DNA from: Brevundimonas lutea | Lineage (GTDB): Bacteria; Pseudomonadota; Alphaproteobacteria; Caulobacterales; Caulobacteraceae | Direction of reading: 5' to 3' | Length of the DNA stretch: 64,000 bases | NCBI RefSeq assembly: GCF_003704105.1 | Contig: NZ_QUOQ01000003.1 | Location: forward strand, 602,088-666,087 | Shown here: piece by piece, positions 26,641 to 34,291 of the stretch | How the letters are laid out: every line of letters begins with the position of its first letter | How positions within the stretch are numbered: the first letter of the stretch is position 1 | Translations under genes and position numbers: made by a program | Notes under the pieces: generated by a model | The model's database searches: none | What the model saw: the letters and a program-made list of their open reading frames with translations, nothing else | Told to the model about the DNA's origin: nothing

Positions 26641-28224
26641 AAAGCTGTCCGCCCGTACGAGTCGCCATGCCGCGCCGTAGAAATCCCGGTCCGATTTGCC
26701 CGCCAAAAGCTCACCCACTTCAAGGAAAATGTGCAGCTGTGAGAACAGTCTGATCTCGGTCAGGCTGACGCGACGGACGAGATGGTGCGGCCCAAGTCGG
26801 CTCGGATGGTGCAGGCCGGCGGCGGCGACCATTTCGGACAGGGCCAACAAGGTATTCCGATGGAAGCTGTGCACGCGCTCGGCCTTGTCGCTGACCACGA
26901 GCGCTCGCTGGCGCATCGGATCCTGAGTGGCGACGCCGGTGGGGCACTGGTTCGTGTGGCAGGAGAGGGACTGGATGCAGCCGATGGCGAACATGAAGCC
27001 GCGCCCCGCATTGGTCCAGTCCGCGCCGAGCGCCATGACCGTCGCGATATCGAAAGCGCTGACGATCTTGCCCGCTGCGCCAATCTTGATCTGGTCGCGC
27101 AAGCCCGCGCCCACGAGGGTGTTGTGGACGAAGAGCAAACTCTCGCGAAGCGGCATGCCCAGATGGTCTGCAAATTCGAGAGGCGCAGCCCCCGTCCCTC
27201 CCTCGGCGCCGTCGACGACGATGTAGTCAGGAAGAATGCCCGTCTCAAGCATCGCCTTGACAATGCCCATGAATTCCCAAGGCTGACCGACGCAAAGCTT
27301 AAATCCCACCGGCTTGCCGCCGGACAACTCGCGCAGGCGGGCGATGAACCGAACGAGTTCCACGGGCGTGCTGAATGCCGAATGCCCTGGCGGAGAGATA
27401 CAATCGCGGCCGACGGGAATGCCGCGGGTGAGCGCGATCTCGGGGGTGACCTTCTCGCCAGGTAGAATCCCGCCCTTGCCGGGCTTGGCGCCTTGGCTGA
27501 TCTTCAACTCAATCATCCGAACCTGGGGATCGGCCGACTGCTCGGTGAACCGGTTGGGATCGAACCGTCCCTGGTCGTCGCGGCATCCGAAGTAGCCGCT
27601 GCCGATCTCCCAGATGAGGTCGCCGCCGTGCTCGCGGTGATAGGGACTGATGGAGCCTTCGCCGGTGTCATGCGCGAACCCCCCGAGTTTGGCGCCCTTG
27701 TTGAGCGCGCGAACGGCGTTGGCGCTCAGTGCGCCAAAGCTCATGGCGGAGATATTGAAGATTGAGGCGGAATAAGGCTGGTGACAGGCTTCGCCCCCGA
27801 TCGAAACACGGAAAGAGCCGGGATCCGCTGCGGGGACAGGCCTGGTGGAGTGGGCGATGAATTCGTAGCCGTTCGCGTACACGTCCAGAAGAGTTCCGAA
27901 CGGACGGTCGCTGACCTCATTTTTGGCGCGCGCATACACCAGCGAGCGCTGGCTCCGGGAAAACGGCGTCTCCTCGTGCTCGTCTTCGAAGAGATACTGC
28001 CTGATGCCGGGACGAATATCCTCAAAGAACCAGCGAAGCCGGCCCACGATTGGGTAGTTGCGTCGGACCGAATGCGCCGGTTGGACCAGGTCTAATAGTC
28101 CGAGCGCAGACAGGACCGCCGTTAGGGCGAGTACAGGCCACGCCCAGCGGGCGGGCAGCGCCGGGATGGCCAGCAGCATAGAGGCCAGGCTTGCCGCGAG
28201 AGGGGCGAAGCGAATGAATGACAC
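26626..28224 (-). CDS. membrane-anchored GltB-like FMN-binding protein
   Basis: 532 residues from a GTG preceded by GGAG. Two N-terminal helices (LAASLASMLLAIPAL; AWPVLALTAVLSALGLLDL), then a glutamate-synthase FMN barrel: FNISAMSFGALSANAVRALN, ISQGAKPGKGGILPG, VDGAEGGTGAAP, and cysteines CIQSLSCHTNQCPTG that fit the 3Fe-4S cluster site. It lacks the glutaminase domain, so it is not full GltB; the physiological substrate of this family is not established. Downstream end overlaps the recombinase scrap. Confidence 0.9.
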   Translation of the reverse strand: MSFIRFAPLAASLASMLLAIPALPARWAWPVLALTAVLSALGLLDLVQPAHSVRRNYPIVGRLRWFFEDIRPGIRQYLFEDEHEETPFSRSQRSLVYARAKNEVSDRPFGTLLDVYANGYEFIAHSTRPVPAADPGSFRVSIGGEACHQPYSASIFNISAMSFGALSANAVRALNKGAKLGGFAHDTGEGSISPYHREHGGDLIWEIGSGYFGCRDDQGRFDPNRFTEQSADPQVRMIELKISQGAKPGKGGILPGEKVTPEIALTRGIPVGRDCISPPGHSAFSTPVELVRFIARLRELSGGKPVGFKLCVGQPWEFMGIVKAMLETGILPDYIVVDGAEGGTGAAPLEFADHLGMPLRESLLFVHNTLVGAGLRDQIKIGAAGKIVSAFDIATVMALGADWTNAGRGFMFAIGCIQSLSCHTNQCPTGVATQDPMRQRALVVSDKAERVHSFHRNTLLALSEMVAAAGLHHPSRLGPHHLVRRVSLTEIRLFSQLHIFLEVGELLAGKSDRDFYGAAWRLVRADSFDIAA

Positions 28225-28382
28225 GAGAAACTCCGAACTCGGTGCAGAGACGTTCTGTGGACCTCGCCAAGACGACGTCCACACGGGCTAGAGAAGCGGG
28301 CAGATCTTTCGGGATCGTCGCCGCCATGGCGCGCGTCCAGCCGGCGGACAGGTCTTGAGTGCCGGCGGTTCGATGCGTCGGC

Positions 28383-28559
28383 TCAGGTCAGTCGAGTGGC
28401 GACAATCAGGCCGAGCAAGCCCGCAGCCAGCAATAAAATGACGATCCAGCGCCTTGTCGACGGTGGCTTCGTGACCTGGAGCTTCGAAAGATTGCTTGCA
28501 TAGAATGGCGGTCTTGGACGGCCGACCTCTGTGCCGACAATGTTGTGTCGTCCTCTCAT
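28383..28559 (-). CDS. small membrane protein, unknown
   Basis: 58 residues ending in one membrane helix (RRWIVILLLAAGLLGLIVAT). ATG overlaps the stop of the preceding 196-residue gene (ATGA), so it is likely co-expressed with it. No family recognised. Confidence 0.5.
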   Translation of the reverse strand: MRGRHNIVGTEVGRPRPPFYASNLSKLQVTKPPSTRRWIVILLLAAGLLGLIVATRLT

Positions 28560-29146
28560 GATGCGCCTCTTCCGACGAAGGGAGCGACCCATCGGGTCAA
28601 GAGCCGCCAAGGCCGATCGTCCGAGAGCGCCTCAACGCGTTCAAGCAGCTTTGGGACCGAGCAGAGCATCGCCAGGCGGATGTCGTCACCAGCAGGAATG
28701 GCGGGATGATTCCACAGGATCTCCTGCAGAGCGGCCTCTTGGCGCATTCGTTGCGGGAGGAGGTCGTAGCGAGTGTCACGGCCGAGCCGCCGCGCAATGC
28801 GTTCCTCGATCCTAACGACCAGAGCCTCGGTTTCCGAAGTGCGGTGCGGCGCATGCCGGAAAACACGCTTCGCAATCACTGCCCGCTCCACAGGCAGCCC
28901 GGATGTCTCCAGCAGAGGTTCGGCGCTGCCGGCATCTCGGACACCCTTCTCCAGCGCTAGGGACATCAGCTGGTCCCGGCCTACGGGAGAGAACGCGAGT
29001 TCGGCCGCCTTGCCCAAGATCAGGTCCACGTGAATCTCGCCGGGGCGGCGAGCTTCCAGATCGACCCTTTCCCACCACGCCGCGCTTATTGCTTCTGACG
29101 CGGCGGCTTCCAGCAACATCGTGTCACTAGCACGCATGCGCGTCAT
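28556..29146 (-). CDS. hypothetical protein, 196 residues
   Basis: Soluble, helical, charge-rich protein with no motif I recognise. Segments: AAASEAISAAWWERVDLEARRPGEI, GRDQLMSLALEKGV, IEERIARRLGRDTRYDLL. It overlaps the Rnk-like gene by 20 bases upstream and the small membrane protein by four downstream, so the three form one unit. Position in the oxygen-response cargo is the only clue to role. Confidence 0.6.
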   Translation of the reverse strand: MTRMRASDTMLLEAAASEAISAAWWERVDLEARRPGEIHVDLILGKAAELAFSPVGRDQLMSLALEKGVRDAGSAEPLLETSGLPVERAVIAKRVFRHAPHRTSETEALVVRIEERIARRLGRDTRYDLLPQRMRQEAALQEILWNHPAIPAGDDIRLAMLCSVPKLLERVEALSDDRPWRLLTRWVAPFVGRGAS

Positions 29147-29546
29147 GAGAATTCACCACGTCCAGAACCTTCAACCGGTGCGGTCGGCCCTTGTCGTCGA
29201 TCCAGCCGAACTCGGCCCCGACAGCTAGGCCGAGCAGGGAGGCGCCGACCAAGCTGAGGATCGAAACCCAGCGCTTGTCGATATCGGCCTCCGCCGGCAG
29301 GACCAGCCGAATTTCACGGATTTGACCGCTGCTGTGATCCTCGTATGTGACCCAGCTGCCGATCCGGCAGAAGGGTCGCGTGTCCGACGTCTCGTCGACC
29401 ATCACAGCCCGGTCGAGCTCATCCTCGAGCAGCATCGCCGCGGCCGAGGTCGGCGCGCTGCCGATCATCGCAGCGAGGATTGCGTGGTCTTGGGTGGTGA
29501 TCAGGAGCCGGGGCTTTCTGATCGCTTTTGACCGAATCTTTGTCAT
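29127..29546 (-). CDS. GreA/GreB C-terminal domain protein, Rnk-like
   Basis: 139 residues. The C-terminal half (GSWVTYEDHSSGQIREIRLV, RWVSILSLVGASLLGLAVGA) is the FKBP-like GreA/Rnk fold that docks on RNA polymerase; the N terminus is short and basic instead of the full Gre coiled coil. Rnk proteins influence nucleoside diphosphate kinase levels and transcription. Similar genes are often near low-oxygen regulons in alphaproteobacteria (recollection). First gene of a three-gene unit. Confidence 0.82.
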   Translation of the reverse strand: MTKIRSKAIRKPRLLITTQDHAILAAMIGSAPTSAAAMLLEDELDRAVMVDETSDTRPFCRIGSWVTYEDHSSGQIREIRLVLPAEADIDKRWVSILSLVGASLLGLAVGAEFGWIDDKGRPHRLKVLDVVNSHDAHAC

Positions 29547-30368
29547 GGCGAACGTCCTTGTCGCGTACGGCCGGAACACGGCACGGCACGGCCGCACCGA
29601 GCGGCGCATGGGCTGACTGAATGTGAGAAAGAATTCGCAAGCGCGACATCACGTCGCCAGCGTTATCGAGCTGGCGTTCAGTCTGAAACTCGCGCGAGAA
29701 AGTAGTCCCCAAACCCTGAGCGTTCGCTCAACACGAGTTTGGGGCTAGACGCCTCCGACGAAACGTCCTGCGTGAAGCGTATTCCGCGTATGTACGGCGC
29801 ATTTCCACATCATGAGGGCGATTGTGCGCTTTTACCCATGGTTGGTCAACTCTTCACGCACCGCCGAACATTTGACCGTTCCACGACATCCCAGGCGACG
29901 ACGGGCTGCGACCCCCACTTCGCTCACCGCCTCAGCTAGGGTCGGTGGTGACGCGGAGGATAAATGAAGGCCCAGCCATGTGGCACATGGGCCAGAACAG
30001 GATCTGGAAGCGGACCCAATCAAGGTCCGTTTGGAGTCAGGAAGCGACCTTGACGGCGCAGGAGGTGGCCGAGGACCGATCCTGGCGCTGAGCGGTCGTG
30101 AGCTGGGGTCGGCCCTGACCTCATCCGAGAGGTGTAGAGTCAACGCTAGGCCTAGAAGGGCATAGGCTTCGCCGTGAGCGAACGTCGCTCCCGCTGCGGC
30201 CCTACCGGCATCCGAGCCCGGGCCGTCGAACCGTACGCCGTAGCTGCGCCGGCCAGACAACGGCACGCGCCCGGCTTCGGCGGCTTCCGGCGCTACATCC
30301 GGCCCCGGCGCTTGGGGCCGCCGCCACCGCAAGGCGTGAGGTCAGCCAACCGCGCCAGCCCACGCCTT
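29547..30368. other. 822-base gene-free stretch between cargo and relaxase
   Basis: Open frames exist but none has convincing composition or motifs. Structures seen: CGCCAGC/GCTGGCG (29655-29676) and CCCCAAA/TTTGGGG (29707-29744) enclosing the palindrome TGAGCGTTCGCTCA. The last two lie upstream of the Rnk-like gene and could be operators or, being near the relaxase, part of a transfer origin. It is the right junction of the cargo. Confidence 0.35.
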
Positions 30369-31610
30369 TCACCGTTCTAGGTCCGCCCCCCTGCCCAACA
30401 CGACCTGGGCCAAGCCCTTCGGTCCGGATCTCAGGGTCGCGACCCGGCCCACCTGCAGCCCGGGGCTACCCGCCCTCAGCCTCGCATAGTGCTCCACTCC
30501 GGCACCGTCCCTCACCACGGCCCAGGGCGCGGCGCCCGCCTCGTCGTGACAACCGGTCTTCACCACCACGCCCCGGATCACTTCGCCGTCCAGGACCCGC
30601 ACGTCGCGCGCTCCCTCCAGCCGGCGCTGGTTCAGGGTGCGGATGACATCTCGGCGGACTTGCAGCGTCCGGAGCCGGGTCTCCAGCTCACCGTCCAGCC
30701 GATAGCGCCGACCCGCCTCCGGCGTGGCCAACCCCAGCCGCTCCAGATGCCGAAGACGGCCCCGCGTGAGCGCGGCCCATGCATGGGTCGCCCCAACCCC
30801 GTCCTCGACCAGGCCGTCGCCGTCCGCCTGCGCGATCAGTCGCCGGTCGAAACCGGTGAACCGGTCGGCCTCGGTTTCCTTCCAGACTCGTCGCTCGGCC
30901 TCGACACGGGACAGGTCCCCGAGCCGTTCCTGGGCCACCTCCTGGGCCCGCGCGCGGAAGCCGTAGCCGATGTAGTCGCGAGGGATGACCAGGTCCCGGC
31001 CATCGGACCGTACGCCCCGCACCAGCACATGGGCGTGGGGCTGGTCGGTGTCGTAATGGCAGGTCGCGAACCACGTCAGATCCGGCTCGCCGAGATCCGC
31101 CGACACCCGCGCCATCACCTCCCGGACATAGGCCTTCAGCGCCAGCCGATCGCCGTGCTCCGGGGAGATGATGAAGCGGAAATGGTGGCGGTCTCCGCGC
31201 CAGTCCGCCGTCGCCAAGCGCGTCTCGAGGTCGTCCGCCGCGGCATCGAAGAACTCCGGCCGGTCGCCGTCGAGCCCGGCGCCGGCCCGCCCGAGATAGA
31301 CGACATGTTTGCCCAGCGCCGCCGCCCGCTCGGCGCCGCGTCCCACGTGACGGCACACCAGGGCCTTGACGACGACCCTCTGGCGGACGTCGAGGCGGAA
31401 GGCGCGGCCCGACCGCCTCTGCGCCGCCCTGAGCACGCCCGAGCGATCGCCCAGCGCGAAGGTCCGCGACCCGGCGAGCCGCCTCAACAGGCCGGTGCGG
31501 GCGCCCGACGCGTCCTTCCCGAGTGAGGTCGGCAGCCTCGGACGGAGCCCGTCATCCTCGACCGCGGGGCCCAGGCTCACACGCTCCTCGATCGCTTCGC
31601 GGACGGACAT
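30369..31610 (-). CDS. VirD2-like relaxase with short DUF3363-type C terminus
   Basis: Nicks at oriT and pilots the strand. Seen: GDRHHFRFIISPEHGD, the metal-binding histidines in HYDTDQPHAHVLVRG, and DLVIPRDYIGYGFRARAQ, all typical of these relaxases. I chose ATG 31610 (GGAG seven bases before). An in-frame TTG at 31721 follows AAGGAGGT and is a real alternative. About 413 residues, shorter than the roughly 600-700 usual in the family, with the C-terminal DUF3363 region reduced. Usually adjacent to traG; here the cargo separates them. Confidence 0.85.
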   Translation of the reverse strand: MSVREAIEERVSLGPAVEDDGLRPRLPTSLGKDASGARTGLLRRLAGSRTFALGDRSGVLRAAQRRSGRAFRLDVRQRVVVKALVCRHVGRGAERAAALGKHVVYLGRAGAGLDGDRPEFFDAAADDLETRLATADWRGDRHHFRFIISPEHGDRLALKAYVREVMARVSADLGEPDLTWFATCHYDTDQPHAHVLVRGVRSDGRDLVIPRDYIGYGFRARAQEVAQERLGDLSRVEAERRVWKETEADRFTGFDRRLIAQADGDGLVEDGVGATHAWAALTRGRLRHLERLGLATPEAGRRYRLDGELETRLRTLQVRRDVIRTLNQRRLEGARDVRVLDGEVIRGVVVKTGCHDEAGAAPWAVVRDGAGVEHYARLRAGSPGLQVGRVATLRSGPKGLAQVVLGRGADLER

Positions 31611-31761
31611 CCCACGGCTCCAGGATCGCCGGCCCAGGTCCCCCGCCCGACAACTCAAGCCAAGTCGTCCAAGGGCGTCGCCGGCCGCTTCAAGTCCCGG
31701 GAAGACTACGGGAAAGCCCAAGCGCCGCGCACCTCCTTTTATCTTGCCCTCCCCCCCTTTT

Positions 31762-31774
31762 TCGAGATTCTCGA
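31762..31774. promoter_or_regulatory. 13-base palindrome upstream of the relaxase
   Basis: TCGAGA-T-TCTCGA is a perfect 6-bp inverted repeat directly before the relaxase leader and its AAGGAGGT site. A candidate operator for self-regulation, or part of oriT. Confidence 0.35.
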
Positions 31775-31845
31775 CAGGTCTGACCACGCGCCATCACGAC
31801 CCGCCACGCCGCATCAGGAGGGACGAACGGCCGCCGCTCGACAGA

Positions 31846-31876
31846 CAAAAACCCGCCCGGCCGGAGCCGGGCGGGT
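31846..31876 (-). terminator. rho-independent terminator after the DUF2493 gene
   Basis: Read on the minus strand: 10-bp perfect stem ACCCGCCCGG/CCGGGCGGGT (31851-31876) with a 6-base loop, followed by five Ts. It ends the leading-region transcript and separates it from the relaxase. Confidence 0.85.
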
Positions 31877-31897
31877 CGGTGATGAGGGCTGGATGTC

Positions 31898-32836
31898 TCA
31901 GGCCGCGCGCGCCCTGATGGGCAGATGCCGCACGCCGTTCTCCCTCGCCTTCTGGCCCAGGTTGAGGGCCGGTCCGAACGGCCGCCCCTCCCCTTTGGCC
32001 TCGGCCAGCGACTGGGCCAGGGTCAGACAGATCTCCGGCTCGAGGGCGATGAGCGCGTCGTTCGCCCGGAACGGGGCCGCCTTTCCGTGGGCGTCGAAAT
32101 CGGCGCGGGCGAGGATCAGGGTCACCCCCTTCTGCTGGGCCCATCGGATCGCCAGCTTCTCGGACCCCTTCGCCCCGGTGGTGGCGAGGGCCATGTCGGG
32201 CCACGCCTGCTTCGTCCAGTTCAGGGCGTCGAAGATCCGGCCCGCGTCCTCGGCGGTGTCGGCGCTGGGGGCGCCCCGAAAGGCGATCACCGGGCCGCCC
32301 GGATGCGCCTCGCCCGCCCGCCGATCCCGGATCGCCCGGATCGCCTGTTTGGCCTCCAGCTGAGCCGCCGTCAGATGCGTGCCGCGCCGCGATCCGCGCC
32401 AGGCCGTCCAGACCTCCCCGGTCGCCACCGTCCAGGCGTCCGCCGCCGCATCCCGGATCAGTTCGCCGGCCCGGGTGGCGACATCGCCCGCCCGCGCCCT
32501 GGCGGTGGCGTCCTGGAGTTCGGTATCCGCCGCCTCCGACCCGTCGAAGTGTCGGTCGAGGGCGCGCATCGCGTCGCGGGCCCGGTCGGCGTCCCGCTCG
32601 ATCCGCCCCGCCGCCGAGTGAAAGGCGCCGATCAGGGCTTCCCCGAGAAGGGTCTGGTAGTCCTCCAGCGCGGTGTCGGAGATCACATCCACCAGCTCGG
32701 TCATGAGGGCGCGCCCAAGCTGCACGAGGGCCTCCTCCGTCGGATGCGGACGCCCGTCGCCGAGGGAGGCGGCCAGGTCGTCGAAGGCGGAGTCGGTCTT
32801 GGCGGTCGAGGAGACAGGGTTGGTGAAGAGGGTCAT
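31898..32836 (-). CDS. DUF2493 domain protein
   Basis: 312 residues from MTLFTNPVSSTAK. N-terminal half helical; C-terminal about 130 residues (GGPVIAFRGAPSADTAED, DMALATTGAKGSEKLAIRWA, GVTLILARADFDAHGKAAPF) are the DUF2493 Rossmann-like fold related to SLOG/YspA nucleotide-binding proteins. Common in alphaproteobacterial plasmids and ICEs; function unproven, a role in DNA protection or signalling is speculative. Own transcript end by a strong terminator. Confidence 0.85.
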   Translation of the reverse strand: MTLFTNPVSSTAKTDSAFDDLAASLGDGRPHPTEEALVQLGRALMTELVDVISDTALEDYQTLLGEALIGAFHSAAGRIERDADRARDAMRALDRHFDGSEAADTELQDATARARAGDVATRAGELIRDAAADAWTVATGEVWTAWRGSRRGTHLTAAQLEAKQAIRAIRDRRAGEAHPGGPVIAFRGAPSADTAEDAGRIFDALNWTKQAWPDMALATTGAKGSEKLAIRWAQQKGVTLILARADFDAHGKAAPFRANDALIALEPEICLTLAQSLAEAKGEGRPFGPALNLGQKARENGVRHLPIRARAA

Positions 32837-33012
32837 GAGTTCGGTCCTTGAGAAGGCCGCGCGCCCCATGCGCAACGACCCCGCTCCTGGCCACGGCGGG
32901 GTCCCCGGCAGTCACCGGAGCGGAGGGCCCTCGCCCTCGGCGGAGGGGAACGGCGAAGCCGTTGACTTCCGGGGTGGCGTGACAGGATCGGAGGGCGTTG
33001 TGTGGGGGCAAG

Positions 33013-33112
33013 GTCGTCGTCGCCCTTCCGCGACGACGACGCCGTTCGGCGCATCGTTTGCGCCGATAGCGCCCGCCCCGCCACACCCGCTTGACCGCGG
33101 CGGCACGCCGCG
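33013..33112. promoter_or_regulatory. cluster of three hairpins in the leading region
   Basis: Within the 411-base gap between ssb and the DUF2493 gene. Perfect stems: 33013-33040 (GTCGTCGTCGC/GCGACGACGAC, 6-base loop), 33046-33066 (TCGGCGCA/TGCGCCGA, 5-base loop), 33096-33112 (CGCGGC/GCCGCG, 5-base loop). A fourth stem, the ssb terminator, follows at 33142. Candidate oriT, single-strand origin or single-strand promoter. High GC raises the chance level. Confidence 0.4.
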
Positions 33113-33135
33113 AGCCCCACCTCGGGCGCAGCGCA

Positions 33136-33171
33136 GAAAAAGGGCGGCGACCTCTCGCGAGATCGCCGCCC
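33136..33171 (-). terminator. rho-independent terminator after ssb
   Basis: On the minus strand a stem GGGCGGCGA/TCGCCGCCC, with the inner palindrome TCTCGCGAGA in its loop, is followed by TTTTT. Lies 77 bases past the ssb stop. Confidence 0.8.
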
Positions 33172-33247
33172 CTCAATCCGGACGCCTGTCGGCGGACGCC
33201 GCAGTCCCGGAGCCGAAGCCCCGGGCCGCGGCGTCAGCCTCCAGCGA

Positions 33248-33661
33248 TCAGAACGGAATGTCGTCGTTGAGAACCTCGCCGTCGGACGATCCATTCTCTC
33301 CGTCCGGAGCCTCGACAGACGCCTCGGCCGGCCGCCGGTTCTTCAGCCGGATGTCGCCGACGATCAGGCGCAGATCATAGTGTTCCACGCCGTCCTTGCC
33401 GGTCCAGCTGTCGTTCTCGACATGGCCCTGGATCACCACCCGGGTGCCCTTGTGGGCATAGGGGGCAATATAGTTCTCCGCGGTCGCCTCGTTGAAACAG
33501 TGGCAGTTGAAGCCGGTCGTGCGCTCGCCCGGCGAGCCGTCGGAGCGGCGGAACCGCGTGGTCTCCAGAACGCGGAAACTCGCGCGCTTCCGGCCCGAGC
33601 CCTGGGCCGAGAGGATGGAGGGATCGGCGGCCAGATAGCCTTCGATGATGAGGGTCTGCAT
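33248..33661 (-). CDS. ssb: single-stranded DNA-binding protein
   Basis: 137 residues: OB fold (MQTLIIEGYLAADPSI, FNCHCFNEATAENYIAPYAHKGTRVVIQGHV) and an acidic C-terminal tip DDIPF, the SSB partner-docking motif. Protects incoming single-stranded element DNA. Preceded 31 bases upstream by a second, related OB-fold gene. Confidence 0.9.
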   Translation of the reverse strand: MQTLIIEGYLAADPSILSAQGSGRKRASFRVLETTRFRRSDGSPGERTTGFNCHCFNEATAENYIAPYAHKGTRVVIQGHVENDSWTGKDGVEHYDLRLIVGDIRLKNRRPAEASVEAPDGENGSSDGEVLNDDIPF

Positions 33662-33692
33662 GGGTCAGTCTCCTGCTGAAACAAGGCTGGGA

Positions 33693-34133
33693 TCAGGCCG
33701 CGCGCGCGGCGCGGCGGGGTTTCCGGGTGGAAGCGGTCTGGGTTTCCGGGGTCGGGTCCGACACCGGCGGCGTCTCCCCGTCGTCTTCCTGGCCCGACCG
33801 GGCGCCGTCGGCCCGCCGGTCCTCCGCCCAGTCGAGCAGGGTGAGGCGGTTGACCACCAGCTCCTTGGCGGTCCGCGCCTGGCCGTCGCGCGTCTCATAG
33901 GCCGTGTCGACGAAGACCCCGGTGACCACGGCCTCGCAGCCCTGGGCCATACCCCGGGCGATGACCTTCTCGTTCAGGCCGCTCGACCAGCTCACGCAGT
34001 TGACGCCGACGAGCCGGTCCTTGCCGGCCGCGTCGACGCCGCGCTTCTCGATCAGGCGGAAGATGGCCTTGCCGAACTCGTCGCTGATCTGGGGGTCGGC
34101 CGCCAGCCGGCCGGTGAACACCATGGTCTGCAT
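33693..34133 (-). CDS. second ssDNA-binding OB-fold protein
   Basis: 146 residues from MQTMVFTGRLAADPQI, after AAGGAGAC. The OB-fold core (CVSWSSGLNEKVIARGMAQG, AVVTGVFVDTAYETRDG) parallels the neighbouring SSB, but the tail is Thr/Pro/Arg-rich (RKPRRAARAA) and lacks the acidic DDIPF tip. Probably an SSB paralogue specialised for element DNA. Confidence 0.8.
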   Translation of the reverse strand: MQTMVFTGRLAADPQISDEFGKAIFRLIEKRGVDAAGKDRLVGVNCVSWSSGLNEKVIARGMAQGCEAVVTGVFVDTAYETRDGQARTAKELVVNRLTLLDWAEDRRADGARSGQEDDGETPPVSDPTPETQTASTRKPRRAARAA

Positions 34134-34291
34134 GTCAGTCTCCTTGGAATGTCGAGGCCGCCGGGGAGCCGATCTCCTCGATCCCGCCTCGCCCCGGTCC
34201 CCCCTTCCTCCCCTCTTCTCCTCTTCTGACGAGCCGGCGATCCGCCAGACGAAGCGGCCGCCGCGCCTTCGCGCGACGGCCCTGACCTGCC

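Noticed and set aside
29832..30332. 166-codon minus-strand frame between cargo and relaxase
   Set aside because: Low-complexity Arg/Pro/Ser composition without motif or clear ribosome site.
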